53,338 nucleotides of DNA from Bacteroidota bacterium (lineage in GTDB: Bacteria; Bacteroidota; Bacteroidia; B-17B0; Aurantibacillaceae), in NCBI GenBank assembly GCA_963169355.1, contig CAUJCR010000059.1:1-53338 (forward strand). Direction: 5' to 3'. Below are positions 37,723-45,143 of the stretch, piece after piece; the stretch's first letter is position 1, and every line of letters starts with the position of its first letter. Both the position numbers and the translations under genes were made by a program. The notes beneath the pieces were generated by a model. It saw only the letters and a list, made by a program, of their open reading frames with translations, ran no database searches and was not told the origin of the DNA.

Positions 37723-37745
37723 GGTTTTAACAAGATTTTAAAACC
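37723..37745 (+). terminator. Weak stem-loop after the amidase gene
   Basis: Arms GGTTTTAA and TTAAAACC pair perfectly with a 7-base loop, two bases after the amidase stop. No T-run follows, so its strength is doubtful. Confidence 0.35.
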
Positions 37746-37926
37746 CCAAATTATGTATTAGAAATCGTTATGAGCATCGAAAGTTCAATAAAACAGACAC
37801 TTTTACGATTGAAGCATAGTACTCACTATGTTGAAAGAGAAAAAGTGGCGAAGCGTTCTGTTTTGAAGAAATTTTGAGGCGGAATAGATTATCTAGTACA
37901 TATTTTGGGTTATGCGCCTTTATTCT

Positions 37927-37980
37927 TTTGTAACCTTTTGTATCAAGACAAAAAGTTTTATAAAAAGACTTGAACTTTTG
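37927..37980. repeat. 54-base direct repeat, copy 1
   Basis: Begins TTTGTAACC and contains AAAAAGTTTTATAAAAAGAC. It matches copy 2 at 38131-38184 at 52 of 54 positions. AAAGAAAGTAA recurs shortly after both copies. Confidence 0.85.
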
Positions 37981-38063
37981 TTTTTGTTGCTTCTAGGCAA
38001 AAGAAAGTAAAACAATTTATATACAAGGCACGGATACCTCTCACACAATACTACCCTTCATAT

Positions 38064-38113
38064 CCGCGCGAGCGGGTTTTGTTTTTTATGCCGCAGGATT
38101 ACAAATCCAGCGG
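38064..38113. repeat. Pair of GC-rich REP-like hairpins
   Basis: The first is CCGC-GCGA-GCGG (38064-38075). The second, at 38091-38113, has stem CCGC-a-GGATT with loop ACA and AATCC-a-GCGG. Such short GC-rich palindromes in AT-rich DNA resemble repetitive extragenic palindromes. Confidence 0.6.
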
Positions 38114-38130
38114 AGCGGGGCATTGATTTT

Positions 38131-38184
38131 TTTGTAACTTTTTATATCAAGACAAAAAGTTTTATAAAAAGACTTGAACTTTTG
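38131..38184. repeat. 54-base direct repeat, copy 2
   Basis: Begins TTTGTAACT. It differs from copy 1 (37927-37980) at repeat positions 9 and 14 only. The two copies start 204 bases apart, in the same orientation. Confidence 0.85.
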
Positions 38185-38256
38185 CTTCAAGGTAAAAGAA
38201 AGTAAGGAAATTTTTTACTCTCATAACTTTTCTTTGCTTCCGTTAAACCATTGCAA

Positions 38257-39273
38257 CTACACCATATTTACTTCTCTTTCGAGTTGAACTGAAAATTTTT
38301 GTTTAACAGTATCCATAACATAGGTAGAAAGATTATAAATATCATTTCCAGTAGCGTTTCCGTAATTTACCAACACCAAAGCCTGTAGGGTGTGTACACC
38401 AGCGTCTTGTTTTCGGTAGCCTTTTAATCCAGCTTGTTCTATTAACCAACCTGCAGCTAATTTATAATTCCCATTATCTAACGGATAGGCTACTAACTGA
38501 GGGTAGTGTGTTTTTAACTCATGATACACAGATGCTGTTACCTCTGGATTTTTAAAAAAACTACCCGCATTGCCAATTTCCTTAGGGTTAGGTAATTTAC
38601 TACTCCTAATATTTATAACCGCTTGCGAAACAGCCTGAATACTCAAAGTGCTCACCTTCATGTTATCTAACTCTTGTTTAATAGCACCGTACTCAATATG
38701 AAATGTTGGTTTTTTGGATAAACAAAATGTAACCGATAAAATAATAAACTGATTTTTCAATTGTCGTTTAAATACACTTTCTCTGTATCCAAACTCGCAG
38801 TCAGCTTTCGAAAATGTTTTTATCTTGCCAGTATTAATCTCAAGAGCTTCCAACTCGTAAAACGTATCTTTAATTTCAACGCCGTAGGCTCCTATATTTT
38901 GCATGGGGCTAGCGCCTACGCATCCAGGTATAAGCGATAAATTCTCAAGCCCAGCGTATTGGCGTTGAATACACCACATTACCAACTCATGCCACACCTC
39001 TCCAGCTGCTGCTTTAACAAAGACCTGTTGCTCATCTTCTTTCACCACCTCAATGCCTTTCAAGTTGTTTTTAAGCACCAAGCCATCAAAGTTTTTAGTT
39101 AATAAAATATTACTGCCACCTCCTAATATCAATGGCGCATGTTGCTTAAACTCCTGAGTAGTTATGACTTGTTGCATAGTAGCCACTGTATCTACTTCGG
39201 TAAAGTAACGAGCTAGGGCATCGATACCAAAGGTATTATAAGGTTTTAAAGATTTATTTTGTTGTATGAGCAT
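38257..39273 (-). CDS. murB: UDP-N-acetylenolpyruvoylglucosamine reductase
   Basis: 338-aa cytosolic flavoenzyme of peptidoglycan precursor synthesis; it reduces UDP-GlcNAc-enolpyruvate to UDP-MurNAc with NADPH. FAD-binding motifs PLILGGGSNILL and SLIPGCVGASPMQNIGAYG are clear, as is EFGYRESVFK near the middle and the catalytic-Ser region GNAGSFFKNPEV. Its length and the Tyr-containing loop fit the type I (E. coli-like) group. It has its own -7 box at 39320-39327 and is not embedded in an mur/dcw cluster here. Confidence 0.97.
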   Translation of the reverse strand: MLIQQNKSLKPYNTFGIDALARYFTEVDTVATMQQVITTQEFKQHAPLILGGGSNILLTKNFDGLVLKNNLKGIEVVKEDEQQVFVKAAAGEVWHELVMWCIQRQYAGLENLSLIPGCVGASPMQNIGAYGVEIKDTFYELEALEINTGKIKTFSKADCEFGYRESVFKRQLKNQFIILSVTFCLSKKPTFHIEYGAIKQELDNMKVSTLSIQAVSQAVINIRSSKLPNPKEIGNAGSFFKNPEVTASVYHELKTHYPQLVAYPLDNGNYKLAAGWLIEQAGLKGYRKQDAGVHTLQALVLVNYGNATGNDIYNLSTYVMDTVKQKFSVQLEREVNMV

Positions 39274-39319
39274 AATTTAATTCTAATAACAGATGAGCGT
39301 TTTTAATTCGAACTAATAC

Positions 39320-39327
39320 CAAATGTA
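39320..39327 (-). promoter_or_regulatory. Candidate -7 box of murB
   Basis: Reads TACATTTG on the minus strand (TAnnTTTG), 46 bases before the murB ATG. Confidence 0.45.
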
Positions 39328-39342
39328 ATCTAGGTTAAAAAT

Positions 39343-39371
39343 AAATAAAGCCTCTATTCGAGGCTTTATTT
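39343..39371 (-). terminator. Terminator of the bacilliredoxin gene
   Basis: Perfect 12-bp stem (AAATAAAGCCTC/GAGGCTTTATTT) with a 5-base loop, followed on the minus strand by a T-rich tract. It lies 40 bases after the bacilliredoxin stop. Confidence 0.85.
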
Positions 39372-39410
39372 ATTTACATAACTTTTTAAAAAGTAATTGT
39401 TTGCAAGTGA

Positions 39411-39821
39411 TTAGCAAAATTCGTTATACACTTTGTCTAGGTGCTCGGCAATCATTTGCGCATTTTTTCCTTCAATATGGTGTCGCTCCATAAAGTGCAC
39501 TAATTCACCATTTTTAAATAAAGCCAAACATGGTGATGATGGCGGATAAGGCGCAAAATGCGTACGTGCTTGGGCAACCGCCTCGGTATCAAAACCAGCA
39601 AAAACAGTTACCAACTTCGATGGTTTTTTACTATTTTCTAAACTCTTAATAACTCCTGGGCGACAAGCACCTGCTGCACAACCACACACTGAGTTTACTA
39701 CCATTAATACCGTTCCTGGGTGTTTAATAGCGTTTTCAACGCTATCTGATGTTGTTAAATCTTCAAATCCTACAGCAGTTAATTCTGCTTTCATAGGACG
39801 TACAAATGACTCTGGATACAT
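39411..39821 (-). CDS. Bacilliredoxin (BrxA/BrxB, YphP/YqiW family)
   Basis: 136-aa thioredoxin-fold protein of the DUF1094 family, which removes low-molecular-weight thiols (bacillithiol) from proteins. The active site is VNSVCGCAAG (Cys46-Gly-Cys48), with the family sequence ACRPGV after it and PPSSPCLALFKNGELVHFMERH in the second half. The Cys-Gly-Cys arrangement is the bacilliredoxin signature. In Bacteroidota, which also make bacillithiol in some species, it is annotated BrxA/BrxB. It is monocistronic, with a terminator after it and a -7 box at 39861. Confidence 0.95.
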   Translation of the reverse strand: MYPESFVRPMKAELTAVGFEDLTTSDSVENAIKHPGTVLMVVNSVCGCAAGACRPGVIKSLENSKKPSKLVTVFAGFDTEAVAQARTHFAPYPPSSPCLALFKNGELVHFMERHHIEGKNAQMIAEHLDKVYNEFC

Positions 39822-39860
39822 ATCTAATTAATTTTAAGTGATGCTGAAAAATTTCAGTTA

Positions 39861-39868
39861 CAAATTTA
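39861..39868 (-). promoter_or_regulatory. Candidate -7 box of the bacilliredoxin gene
   Basis: Reads TAAATTTG on the minus strand (TAnnTTTG), 39 bases before the ATG. Confidence 0.4.
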
Positions 39869-39917
39869 CTATCAATAATTTAATTTAACTATAAAAAAAA
39901 TACTAAAATATCCTTTA

Positions 39918-40367
39918 TTAATGGGTTAATTTATAATAGCTTTCGCTGGCCACTAGGGATTTTTCTTTTTTATTCAGAATTAAAATAGCGACTGGGTGGT
40001 CTTCTAAATCGGGTTTTGTAACTTGGCTTGATAATTCAATTTGCAATAAAAAAGGTTCTTCAACCAATTCTCTTAAACCAGCAGGAATATGCGTATCAAC
40101 TATCACAATTTTATTTTGTTAAGTGGGCTTTTTAAATACCAGCGAATACAACTTACTTTTCTCTAAATGCAACTCTATTCCTTTTGCTTTTTTAGAGTAA
40201 ATAGAATCTTTTAAAATACCATCTGCGTATATTAAGATGGCGTAATCGCCCGTAGCCTTATCATTAAGCAAAGCCGAAGCAGCAATGTCTATTGAATTAA
40301 TCTGTGCTAGGACATTATTCTTACAAAACAGTAAAACAGTGAAGCCAAGTAATAATATTCTCATCAT
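39918..40367 (-). pseudogene. Small secreted protein gene interrupted by an in-frame TAA
   Basis: From the ATG at 40367 a signal peptide (MMRILLLGFTVLLFCKNNVLAQ) leads to a beta-rich domain ending YSLVFKKPT, where TAA stops it at 40119-40121 (82 aa). The same phase continues without a break after the stop: QNKIVIVDTHIPAGLRELVEEP and on to a stop at 39918 (62 aa counted from the GTG at 40106). The strand pattern on both sides reads as one ~149-codon protein, so a single nonsense change (for example CAA or AAA to TAA) is the simplest account. The second half lacks a signal peptide and would not be exported alone. A sequencing or assembly error is possible. Function unknown. Confidence 0.65.
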
Positions 40368-40440
40368 ATTTAATTAGTTTATGATAAATACTTATATAAA
40401 GATAGAAAAATTTAATGATTAAACCCAGAGATGAGTTTTA

Positions 40441-42564
40441 TCAGAATTTAAGCCTTGCCTGAACTTTAAGTTCAGTTTTATGATTAGAATTTATCTCGTT
40501 TAAACTTCCAGCCGATTGCACATTAACATTATCGTAAATAGTACTTGCCAATCGTACCCAAATTTCAAAATTTCGGGTAATATCCCAATTTACCATCAAG
40601 TAAGCTCTTTGTCCTTTATAATACAAAGCTGGTACCGAGTAGCCATACAATACATCATTTTCATAAATATACACCCTGCTATCATAACTCTTGGTATCAA
40701 ACACAGCATAGCGTAAGGTAAAGGTAAAAGGGAATCCGAATTTTTTATAAATAATATCTTGAGAAAAAGCCGCCCCGTCCTCATCTGCTTTATTAATTTG
40801 GCTCACCTTTGTATATTCTATTCTCGATTTAAGTTTTACCTCGGGCGATAATTGCACCGATAAATTATAACGGTAATTGTATTGTACACGAGGGGCAACA
40901 TAATCATAAGCATTATTGTAAGTATTGTTATCTGGCACCATACGATGTCTAAAACGAACATACATATCGAATTTACGATTAGGCGTGTAGTTTAACTGGC
41001 TATAAATATCGCGCCCTGTAGATGGCGAACTTTTTCCGTATTGTATCCAACTAAATTTGTATTGATCGAGGTAAAGCGAGAGGGTTAAATGCTTAAACAG
41101 CTTGGCTTCTGTTCCTAAATAAATGCTTTGTTCGTTTTGTGGTAAAGTGTTCTCTGAGATAGCATTACCATACAAGTTTTGGAAGTTTTTATCAAAGTGT
41201 CTAAAATGTGCAATAAAAGTTAGTCGTGGGTCGAGTGCTACAATTAAGCCTTGACAAAACGCTTTTCCACCATTGGCACTCATCGAATATTCGCCAAATA
41301 AATTGGCATTTTTAAATACATAATTATAATCTATACCTCCTACAAAATTATGTTTCCCTTGAAAATCATTTGTATTATACAAAGTAGGCGTTTTGTTCAA
41401 TGCAGCACTTAAATTCATATTTTGAACCGTAGCCGCCACATGTAAACTTTTATATTTATACGCTACATTACCTCCAATCATAGTTTGAGTAATGGATTCC
41501 TTATTTTGCATTAACGCATTAGTGTTATGATAACCTCCTAACTCTAAACTACTCACGCTTACCACGTCTAGTTCTCCATTAGAAAGAGTATCAGCAGCCA
41601 AAGCGTTAGCATCTATTTTTTTATATGAAACTAAGCCTGTTAATTCAAACCGTTTGATACGCACAGTACCAGCAGCACCTCTAAAAAAACGGTTTTCATC
41701 AAATGAGCGATAAGGTTTTATGCCAATACCTGAACGCTTCACATTCATAGGCGAAGCCGATTTACCAAAAGCAAAACCTTGCCATAAAGTTAAGCCTTGA
41801 CCAAACATAGCTTGGTAATCGCCCACCACTAATGTTTTAATGGCTTTAATATTTCTAATAGCGATATGCCCTGTATAAAAATCGAAACCTTGTTTTTGCG
41901 AACCTTTAAAAAACTCTTCACCTGCATCTTTTTCGCCTGCCAAAGCAAATGATACATTGTTATTGTACTTAAAAGTATAGCGTGCAAAATAACGATTAGG
42001 ATCGCCTAAATAATACGAATTGGGTTTTAGTTTTTTGATACTATCCGATACATTGTATCCAATCTGAGGCTCTAATATCCGTTGAAATCGGGTAACAAAT
42101 TCATGCTTCCCATCTTTAAACATTTCGTGCATACCAAAATGAGCAGAATTTAAGTTATCATTTACTGTAACAAAAGGTAAAACTTTACGAATGGTTGTTA
42201 AATCATAACCATTAATGCTTTGTAGCTCATAAATGCTTATTAATTTCCCGTTTTTTTCAATGTGTTGTAATAAATTATTAATCTGTATATCGGTTAATAA
42301 TTGTAGTTCCTCTAGCTCCTCTCTATTAGTTCTATTCAAATTGATAGGATTAGCTTTATGAAAAATCCAAACATCGGTGATGCTTGATAAATCGCCCGAC
42401 TCAGACTGTAATTGCTCCGAAAGATTTTCTACATTTTGATTAATAAATTCATCAACCTGTTCATCATTTCTAATTTGAGAAGAATCTACCTGCGCTTGTA
42501 GGTAAGATGTATTTACACTTACAAACAGGTAAACAATTATGTAATAAATGGGTTTGATAATAAT
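40441..42564 (-). CDS. Helix-hairpin-helix/beta-barrel outer-membrane protein with probable ATT start
   Basis: The first standard start codon (TTG at 42339) gives 632 aa but cuts into the helix-hairpin-helix domain (PINLNRTNREELEEL). The frame is open upstream to 42591. Reading from ATT at 42564 (707 aa) adds a clear signal peptide (MIIKPIYYIIVYLFVSVNTS...LQAQ) and an acidic linker. No ATG, GTG or TTG exists in this 75-codon extension. The ATT overlaps the upstream stop as TAATT, the same geometry as the TAATG junctions elsewhere in the window. Residues ~95-170 are HhH-like; from ~220 on the protein is a long barrel (GDYQAMFGQGLTLWQGFAFGK ... LKVQARLKF). Bacteroidota proteins with this HhH-plus-barrel layout have no established function. 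Confidence 0.75.
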   Translation of the reverse strand: MIIKPIYYIIVYLFVSVNTSYLQAQVDSSQIRNDEQVDEFINQNVENLSEQLQSESGDLSSITDVWIFHKANPINLNRTNREELEELQLLTDIQINNLLQHIEKNGKLISIYELQSINGYDLTTIRKVLPFVTVNDNLNSAHFGMHEMFKDGKHEFVTRFQRILEPQIGYNVSDSIKKLKPNSYYLGDPNRYFARYTFKYNNNVSFALAGEKDAGEEFFKGSQKQGFDFYTGHIAIRNIKAIKTLVVGDYQAMFGQGLTLWQGFAFGKSASPMNVKRSGIGIKPYRSFDENRFFRGAAGTVRIKRFELTGLVSYKKIDANALAADTLSNGELDVVSVSSLELGGYHNTNALMQNKESITQTMIGGNVAYKYKSLHVAATVQNMNLSAALNKTPTLYNTNDFQGKHNFVGGIDYNYVFKNANLFGEYSMSANGGKAFCQGLIVALDPRLTFIAHFRHFDKNFQNLYGNAISENTLPQNEQSIYLGTEAKLFKHLTLSLYLDQYKFSWIQYGKSSPSTGRDIYSQLNYTPNRKFDMYVRFRHRMVPDNNTYNNAYDYVAPRVQYNYRYNLSVQLSPEVKLKSRIEYTKVSQINKADEDGAAFSQDIIYKKFGFPFTFTLRYAVFDTKSYDSRVYIYENDVLYGYSVPALYYKGQRAYLMVNWDITRNFEIWVRLASTIYDNVNVQSAGSLNEINSNHKTELKVQARLKF

Positions 42565-43409
42565 TATTCTACTGTTGTTTTTTGACTCGACTTATCTTTT
42601 CCAAAGGCATACACCAAACCAATTTGAGGCGAAAAGCCAAGTACACCATGATAAGCTGAACTCAAATCGATTTTTAATCCGTTATAATTCACTCCTACCC
42701 CAAACGAAGCCTGTGTTGGATAAGAGGAACCGCCTACTCTTAAATAAACCAATTTATGCGGGCAATATTCGATACCTGCTTTTAAATTTACTTTTTGAGC
42801 AGAAGTTTTTTCGGCTTCGGCTACAATAAATACTTTATCGGAGAAAATATATTGAGCGCCAAAATTAATAATGGTAGGTACTTTTTCTTGATTATAGTTG
42901 GTAATCTTTGCTCTAAATGGATTGTAAACACGCGCCGCAATATTAAGTTGAGGCAATACCTTAGCCATAATACCTACTGAGCCAGTAACGGCATTAGCTT
43001 GCCCGTATATATCGGCAATTTTGGTATTCAAATAATCTAAGCCAACACCTACCGAAATACTTTTATTTAAAAGCAAAGCATAACTTAATGTAGCCTGCGA
43101 CTCACGATAAAGTTTATAGCCTAATGATGTGTAGTTAATTCCAAATGTGCCTCGTTTAATTGGAACTGCAGCCGCAAAACCCGATTGAGAGAGTTCTTTA
43201 ACTAAAAAACGATTTTCGTAAAAAGCCCCTGCCTGTGATTGCCTCACAAAGCCAAGGCTTCCTTGATTATTACGAGTACTCCATACATCATTTAAACACA
43301 ACGAAGCGTGCCCTAACGAAGTCGAACGCGGACCAACAGCACCATCGCCATTTGATGCAAAAACAAAAAATGGCCATAACAACACACAACTAATGATAGA
43401 TAACCTCAT
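42564..43409 (-). CDS. PorV/PorQ-like outer-membrane barrel protein
   Basis: 281 aa. The signal peptide (to FVFAS, about residue 19) precedes a barrel beginning GAVGPRSTSLGHASLCLNDVWSTRNNQGSLGF. This opening, with a short helix plugging a FadL-like barrel, is the hallmark of the PorV/PorQ/UPF0164 group of type IX secretion and related outer-membrane proteins. Regular strands run to LGFSPQIGLVYAFGKD. It is shorter than PorV (about 390 aa) and PorQ (about 330 aa), so it may be a paralogue. The HhH-barrel gene starts within its stop codon, so both are probably cotranslated. Confidence 0.7.
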   Translation of the reverse strand: MRLSIISCVLLWPFFVFASNGDGAVGPRSTSLGHASLCLNDVWSTRNNQGSLGFVRQSQAGAFYENRFLVKELSQSGFAAAVPIKRGTFGINYTSLGYKLYRESQATLSYALLLNKSISVGVGLDYLNTKIADIYGQANAVTGSVGIMAKVLPQLNIAARVYNPFRAKITNYNQEKVPTIINFGAQYIFSDKVFIVAEAEKTSAQKVNLKAGIEYCPHKLVYLRVGGSSYPTQASFGVGVNYNGLKIDLSSAYHGVLGFSPQIGLVYAFGKDKSSQKTTVE

Positions 43410-43445
43410 TTAATATTGAAAGCGATAAAAGATGACAAGTATGTG

Positions 43446-43988
43446 TTAATCTTTGTCAGGTTCCGAGCCAACTACAGGAGGTAAGCCTTGTGCCTTTCTT
43501 TCTTCGTTCTTTTTAAAAGTTTTGTTTAAATAAAATAGATTTTTTTCATCGTAGCCTACACGCTTAATCATATCTATTAAATCGCTTACACTTTTTTCCG
43601 ATTGTTGTTGTTCCAAAACAAAAGCTTCTAAAAACTTAAACGTCGCAAAATCACTTTCCTCATAAGTTAATTTAGCTAACTTATTAATTGAAACAGTTAC
43701 TTCATGTTCCAAATCAAATACATACTTAAATACCTCTAATAGATTTTTTTGTTTTACAGTAGTATCTTTTAAAGGTTTTAAGTGTGCCGAACCTCCATAG
43801 GTATTCAAATATTTATAAAGTTCGAGCATGTGTTCACGTTCATCATTACTAGCAGCATAAAAATATTCGGCTATACCATCTAAGTTTCTTTCTTCGCTCC
43901 AAGTAGCTAATGTTAAATATACATTTGAAGCATAAGCTTCTTTCTGAATTTGTTCGTTAAGGGCGTTTTTAATTTTGTTCGATAACAT
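43446..43988 (-). CDS. Ferritin (non-haem iron storage)
   Basis: 180-aa four-helix ferritin of the bacterial FtnA type. Ferroxidase-centre residues are visible in EQIQKEAYASNVYLTLATW (Glu17 region), EYFYAASNDEREHMLELYKYL (the ExxH motif) and the later EAFVLEQQQSEKSVSD. It oxidises Fe(II) and stores the mineral in a 24-mer shell. The C-terminal 20 residues are a polar tail beyond the usual ferritin end. It is transcribed leftward, ahead of the PorV-like gene by 36 bases, and is divergent from the gene at 44160. Iron storage fits the NO/iron-stress genes 3 kb away, though they are separate units. Confidence 0.95.
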   Translation of the reverse strand: MLSNKIKNALNEQIQKEAYASNVYLTLATWSEERNLDGIAEYFYAASNDEREHMLELYKYLNTYGGSAHLKPLKDTTVKQKNLLEVFKYVFDLEHEVTVSINKLAKLTYEESDFATFKFLEAFVLEQQQSEKSVSDLIDMIKRVGYDEKNLFYLNKTFKKNEERKAQGLPPVVGSEPDKD

Positions 43989-44132
43989 GTGATAATTATT
44001 TTAATTGTTTACACAATAATACAAAATTTGTAGCATTTATCAAGCTCTCACTAACAATATTGTTATAAACAAATTATAAGAAAATTAACCAGTATTATGC
44101 AACAGTACGAGATTTATTTTAGTAAATATTCC

Positions 44133-44140
44133 TATCTTTG
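44133..44140 (+). promoter_or_regulatory. Candidate -7 box for the 44160 gene
   Basis: TATCTTTG (TAnnTTTG) ends 19 bases before the ATG at 44160. Confidence 0.45.
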
Positions 44141-44159
44141 AAACAATAAGATATTTGCT

Positions 44160-44693
44160 ATGATTGATGATAAAGATATACCTGAAGAAGTAAAAGGTGA
44201 TTTTATTCCAGAGATAAATCCCGAAAAGCTTTTTGATGAAAAAGAATATGCCACTATCATTTTAGGCGACGATGTAAAACATAAAAAAGACATTGAAAAT
44301 GCCGATTTGGTAACAGCCTTAATAAGCAACAAAGCCAGTAGAGAAGAAAAAGATGAAGCACTCATAGCCTTAAAGGCTAATAACGCCAGTGCATTTCTTA
44401 TTAAAGCGATTGAAAAAACTAAAAATCCAGATCATAAAGCCATATTAATTGCAGCCTGCTGGGAAACAGGGTTAGACTTTAGTAAGAATTTACAACCCTT
44501 TGTTGAGTTAGTAGCTCATTCGCATTTTAATGTATCTTTTGAGGCCTTTACCGTTATACAAGAAATGGATGGTCAGTTAAACGAACAAGACATAAAAACA
44601 GGATTAGAAAAACTAAAGGGAACGCAGTCTGAAAATCAAATTTATATAGACGACACCATTGAGTTTTTACAACAACAGTTAAAGCAATTATAA
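44160..44693 (+). CDS. HEAT-repeat-like hypothetical protein
   Basis: 177 aa, no signal peptide. The C-terminal two-thirds is helical with a repeating pattern (LVTALISNKASREEKDEALIAL; KDPDHKAILIAACWETG-like), reminiscent of HEAT or Armadillo repeats used for protein-protein contacts. The N-terminus is acidic. Its stop is directly followed by the TTG start of the next gene (TAA|TTG), and der lies after that, so it probably heads a three-gene operon. Function unknown. Confidence 0.75.
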   Translation: MIDDKDIPEEVKGDFIPEINPEKLFDEKEYATIILGDDVKHKKDIENADLVTALISNKASREEKDEALIALKANNASAFLIKAIEKTKNPDHKAILIAACWETGLDFSKNLQPFVELVAHSHFNVSFEAFTVIQEMDGQLNEQDIKTGLEKLKGTQSENQIYIDDTIEFLQQQLKQL

Positions 44694-45116
44694 TTGAAAA
44701 AAATTTTATACTTCTTAGTATTAATTTACTTGTTCCATCCATCGGTTTTAAGAGCCCAAGATGAGCAAGAAGTTAAATCTATTAAAATAAAGAAAGAGAA
44801 TTTATTTGTAAAAGCTGCATTTGACGATACGGAGTTTAGAGTTGTAGCCATTGACCGATACGGTAATCCACATGAAAATGCTGTAAAATCTTTTGTTATT
44901 TTTTATAAAGAAGGCGAAAATGGTTATGAAGCTAAAATAACAGGTAATTCCTTTCCTCAAAAAACTATCGACTTTTTTACAAAGAAAAAAAAGGAAGCAA
45001 CAAAGGTTTGGTTATTAAAAATAAAAGCTGAAAACAAAGAGGGTCATTTAGAGGATTTACCCGATTTATACGATATTGTCATTTTCCCCGACTGTAGAAG
45101 TGTAAAGAAAAAATAA
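44694..45116 (+). CDS. Small exported hypothetical protein
   Basis: 140 aa starting at TTG directly after the previous stop. A signal peptide (MKKILYFLVLIYLFHPSVLRAQ) is followed by a beta-rich domain (EFRVVAIDRYGNPHENAVKSFVIFYKEGE), resembling a small immunoglobulin-like/GldM-type beta domain seen in Bacteroidota periplasmic proteins. It has a basic C-terminus. No catalytic motif is present. The TTG start is supported by the signal peptide beginning exactly there. It lies 27 bases before der. Confidence 0.75.
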   Translation: MKKILYFLVLIYLFHPSVLRAQDEQEVKSIKIKKENLFVKAAFDDTEFRVVAIDRYGNPHENAVKSFVIFYKEGENGYEAKITGNSFPQKTIDFFTKKKKEATKVWLLKIKAENKEGHLEDLPDLYDIVIFPDCRSVKKK

Positions 45117-45130
45117 TCACATTTTTTTGT

Positions 45131-45138
45131 TACCTTTG
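45131..45138 (+). promoter_or_regulatory. Candidate -7 box immediately before der
   Basis: TACCTTTG (TAnnTTTG) is followed by 5 bases and then the der ATG at 45144, so a transcript from it would be leaderless. It would work in addition to readthrough from the genes upstream. Confidence 0.45.
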
Positions 45139-45143
45139 CCCCT

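Larger units (their letters stand above)
37721..38256. other. 536-base gene-free stretch with repeats
   Basis: No credible gene is seen on either strand. The stretch holds the weak stem-loop after the amidase stop, a 54-base direct repeat present twice, and two GC-rich hairpins in otherwise AT-rich DNA. CATAGT/ACTATG forms a short inverted repeat at 37815-37830. Confidence 0.7.

Noticed and set aside
37815..37830. CATAGTACT 9-mer and CATAGT/ACTATG inverted repeat, resembling the PadR operator half-site
   Set aside because: Only nine bases match, there is no promoter or gene beside it, and short AT-rich matches occur by chance.
42548..42980. Plus-strand frames opposite the PorV-like gene
   Set aside because: Low-complexity translations opposite a barrel gene; no start context.
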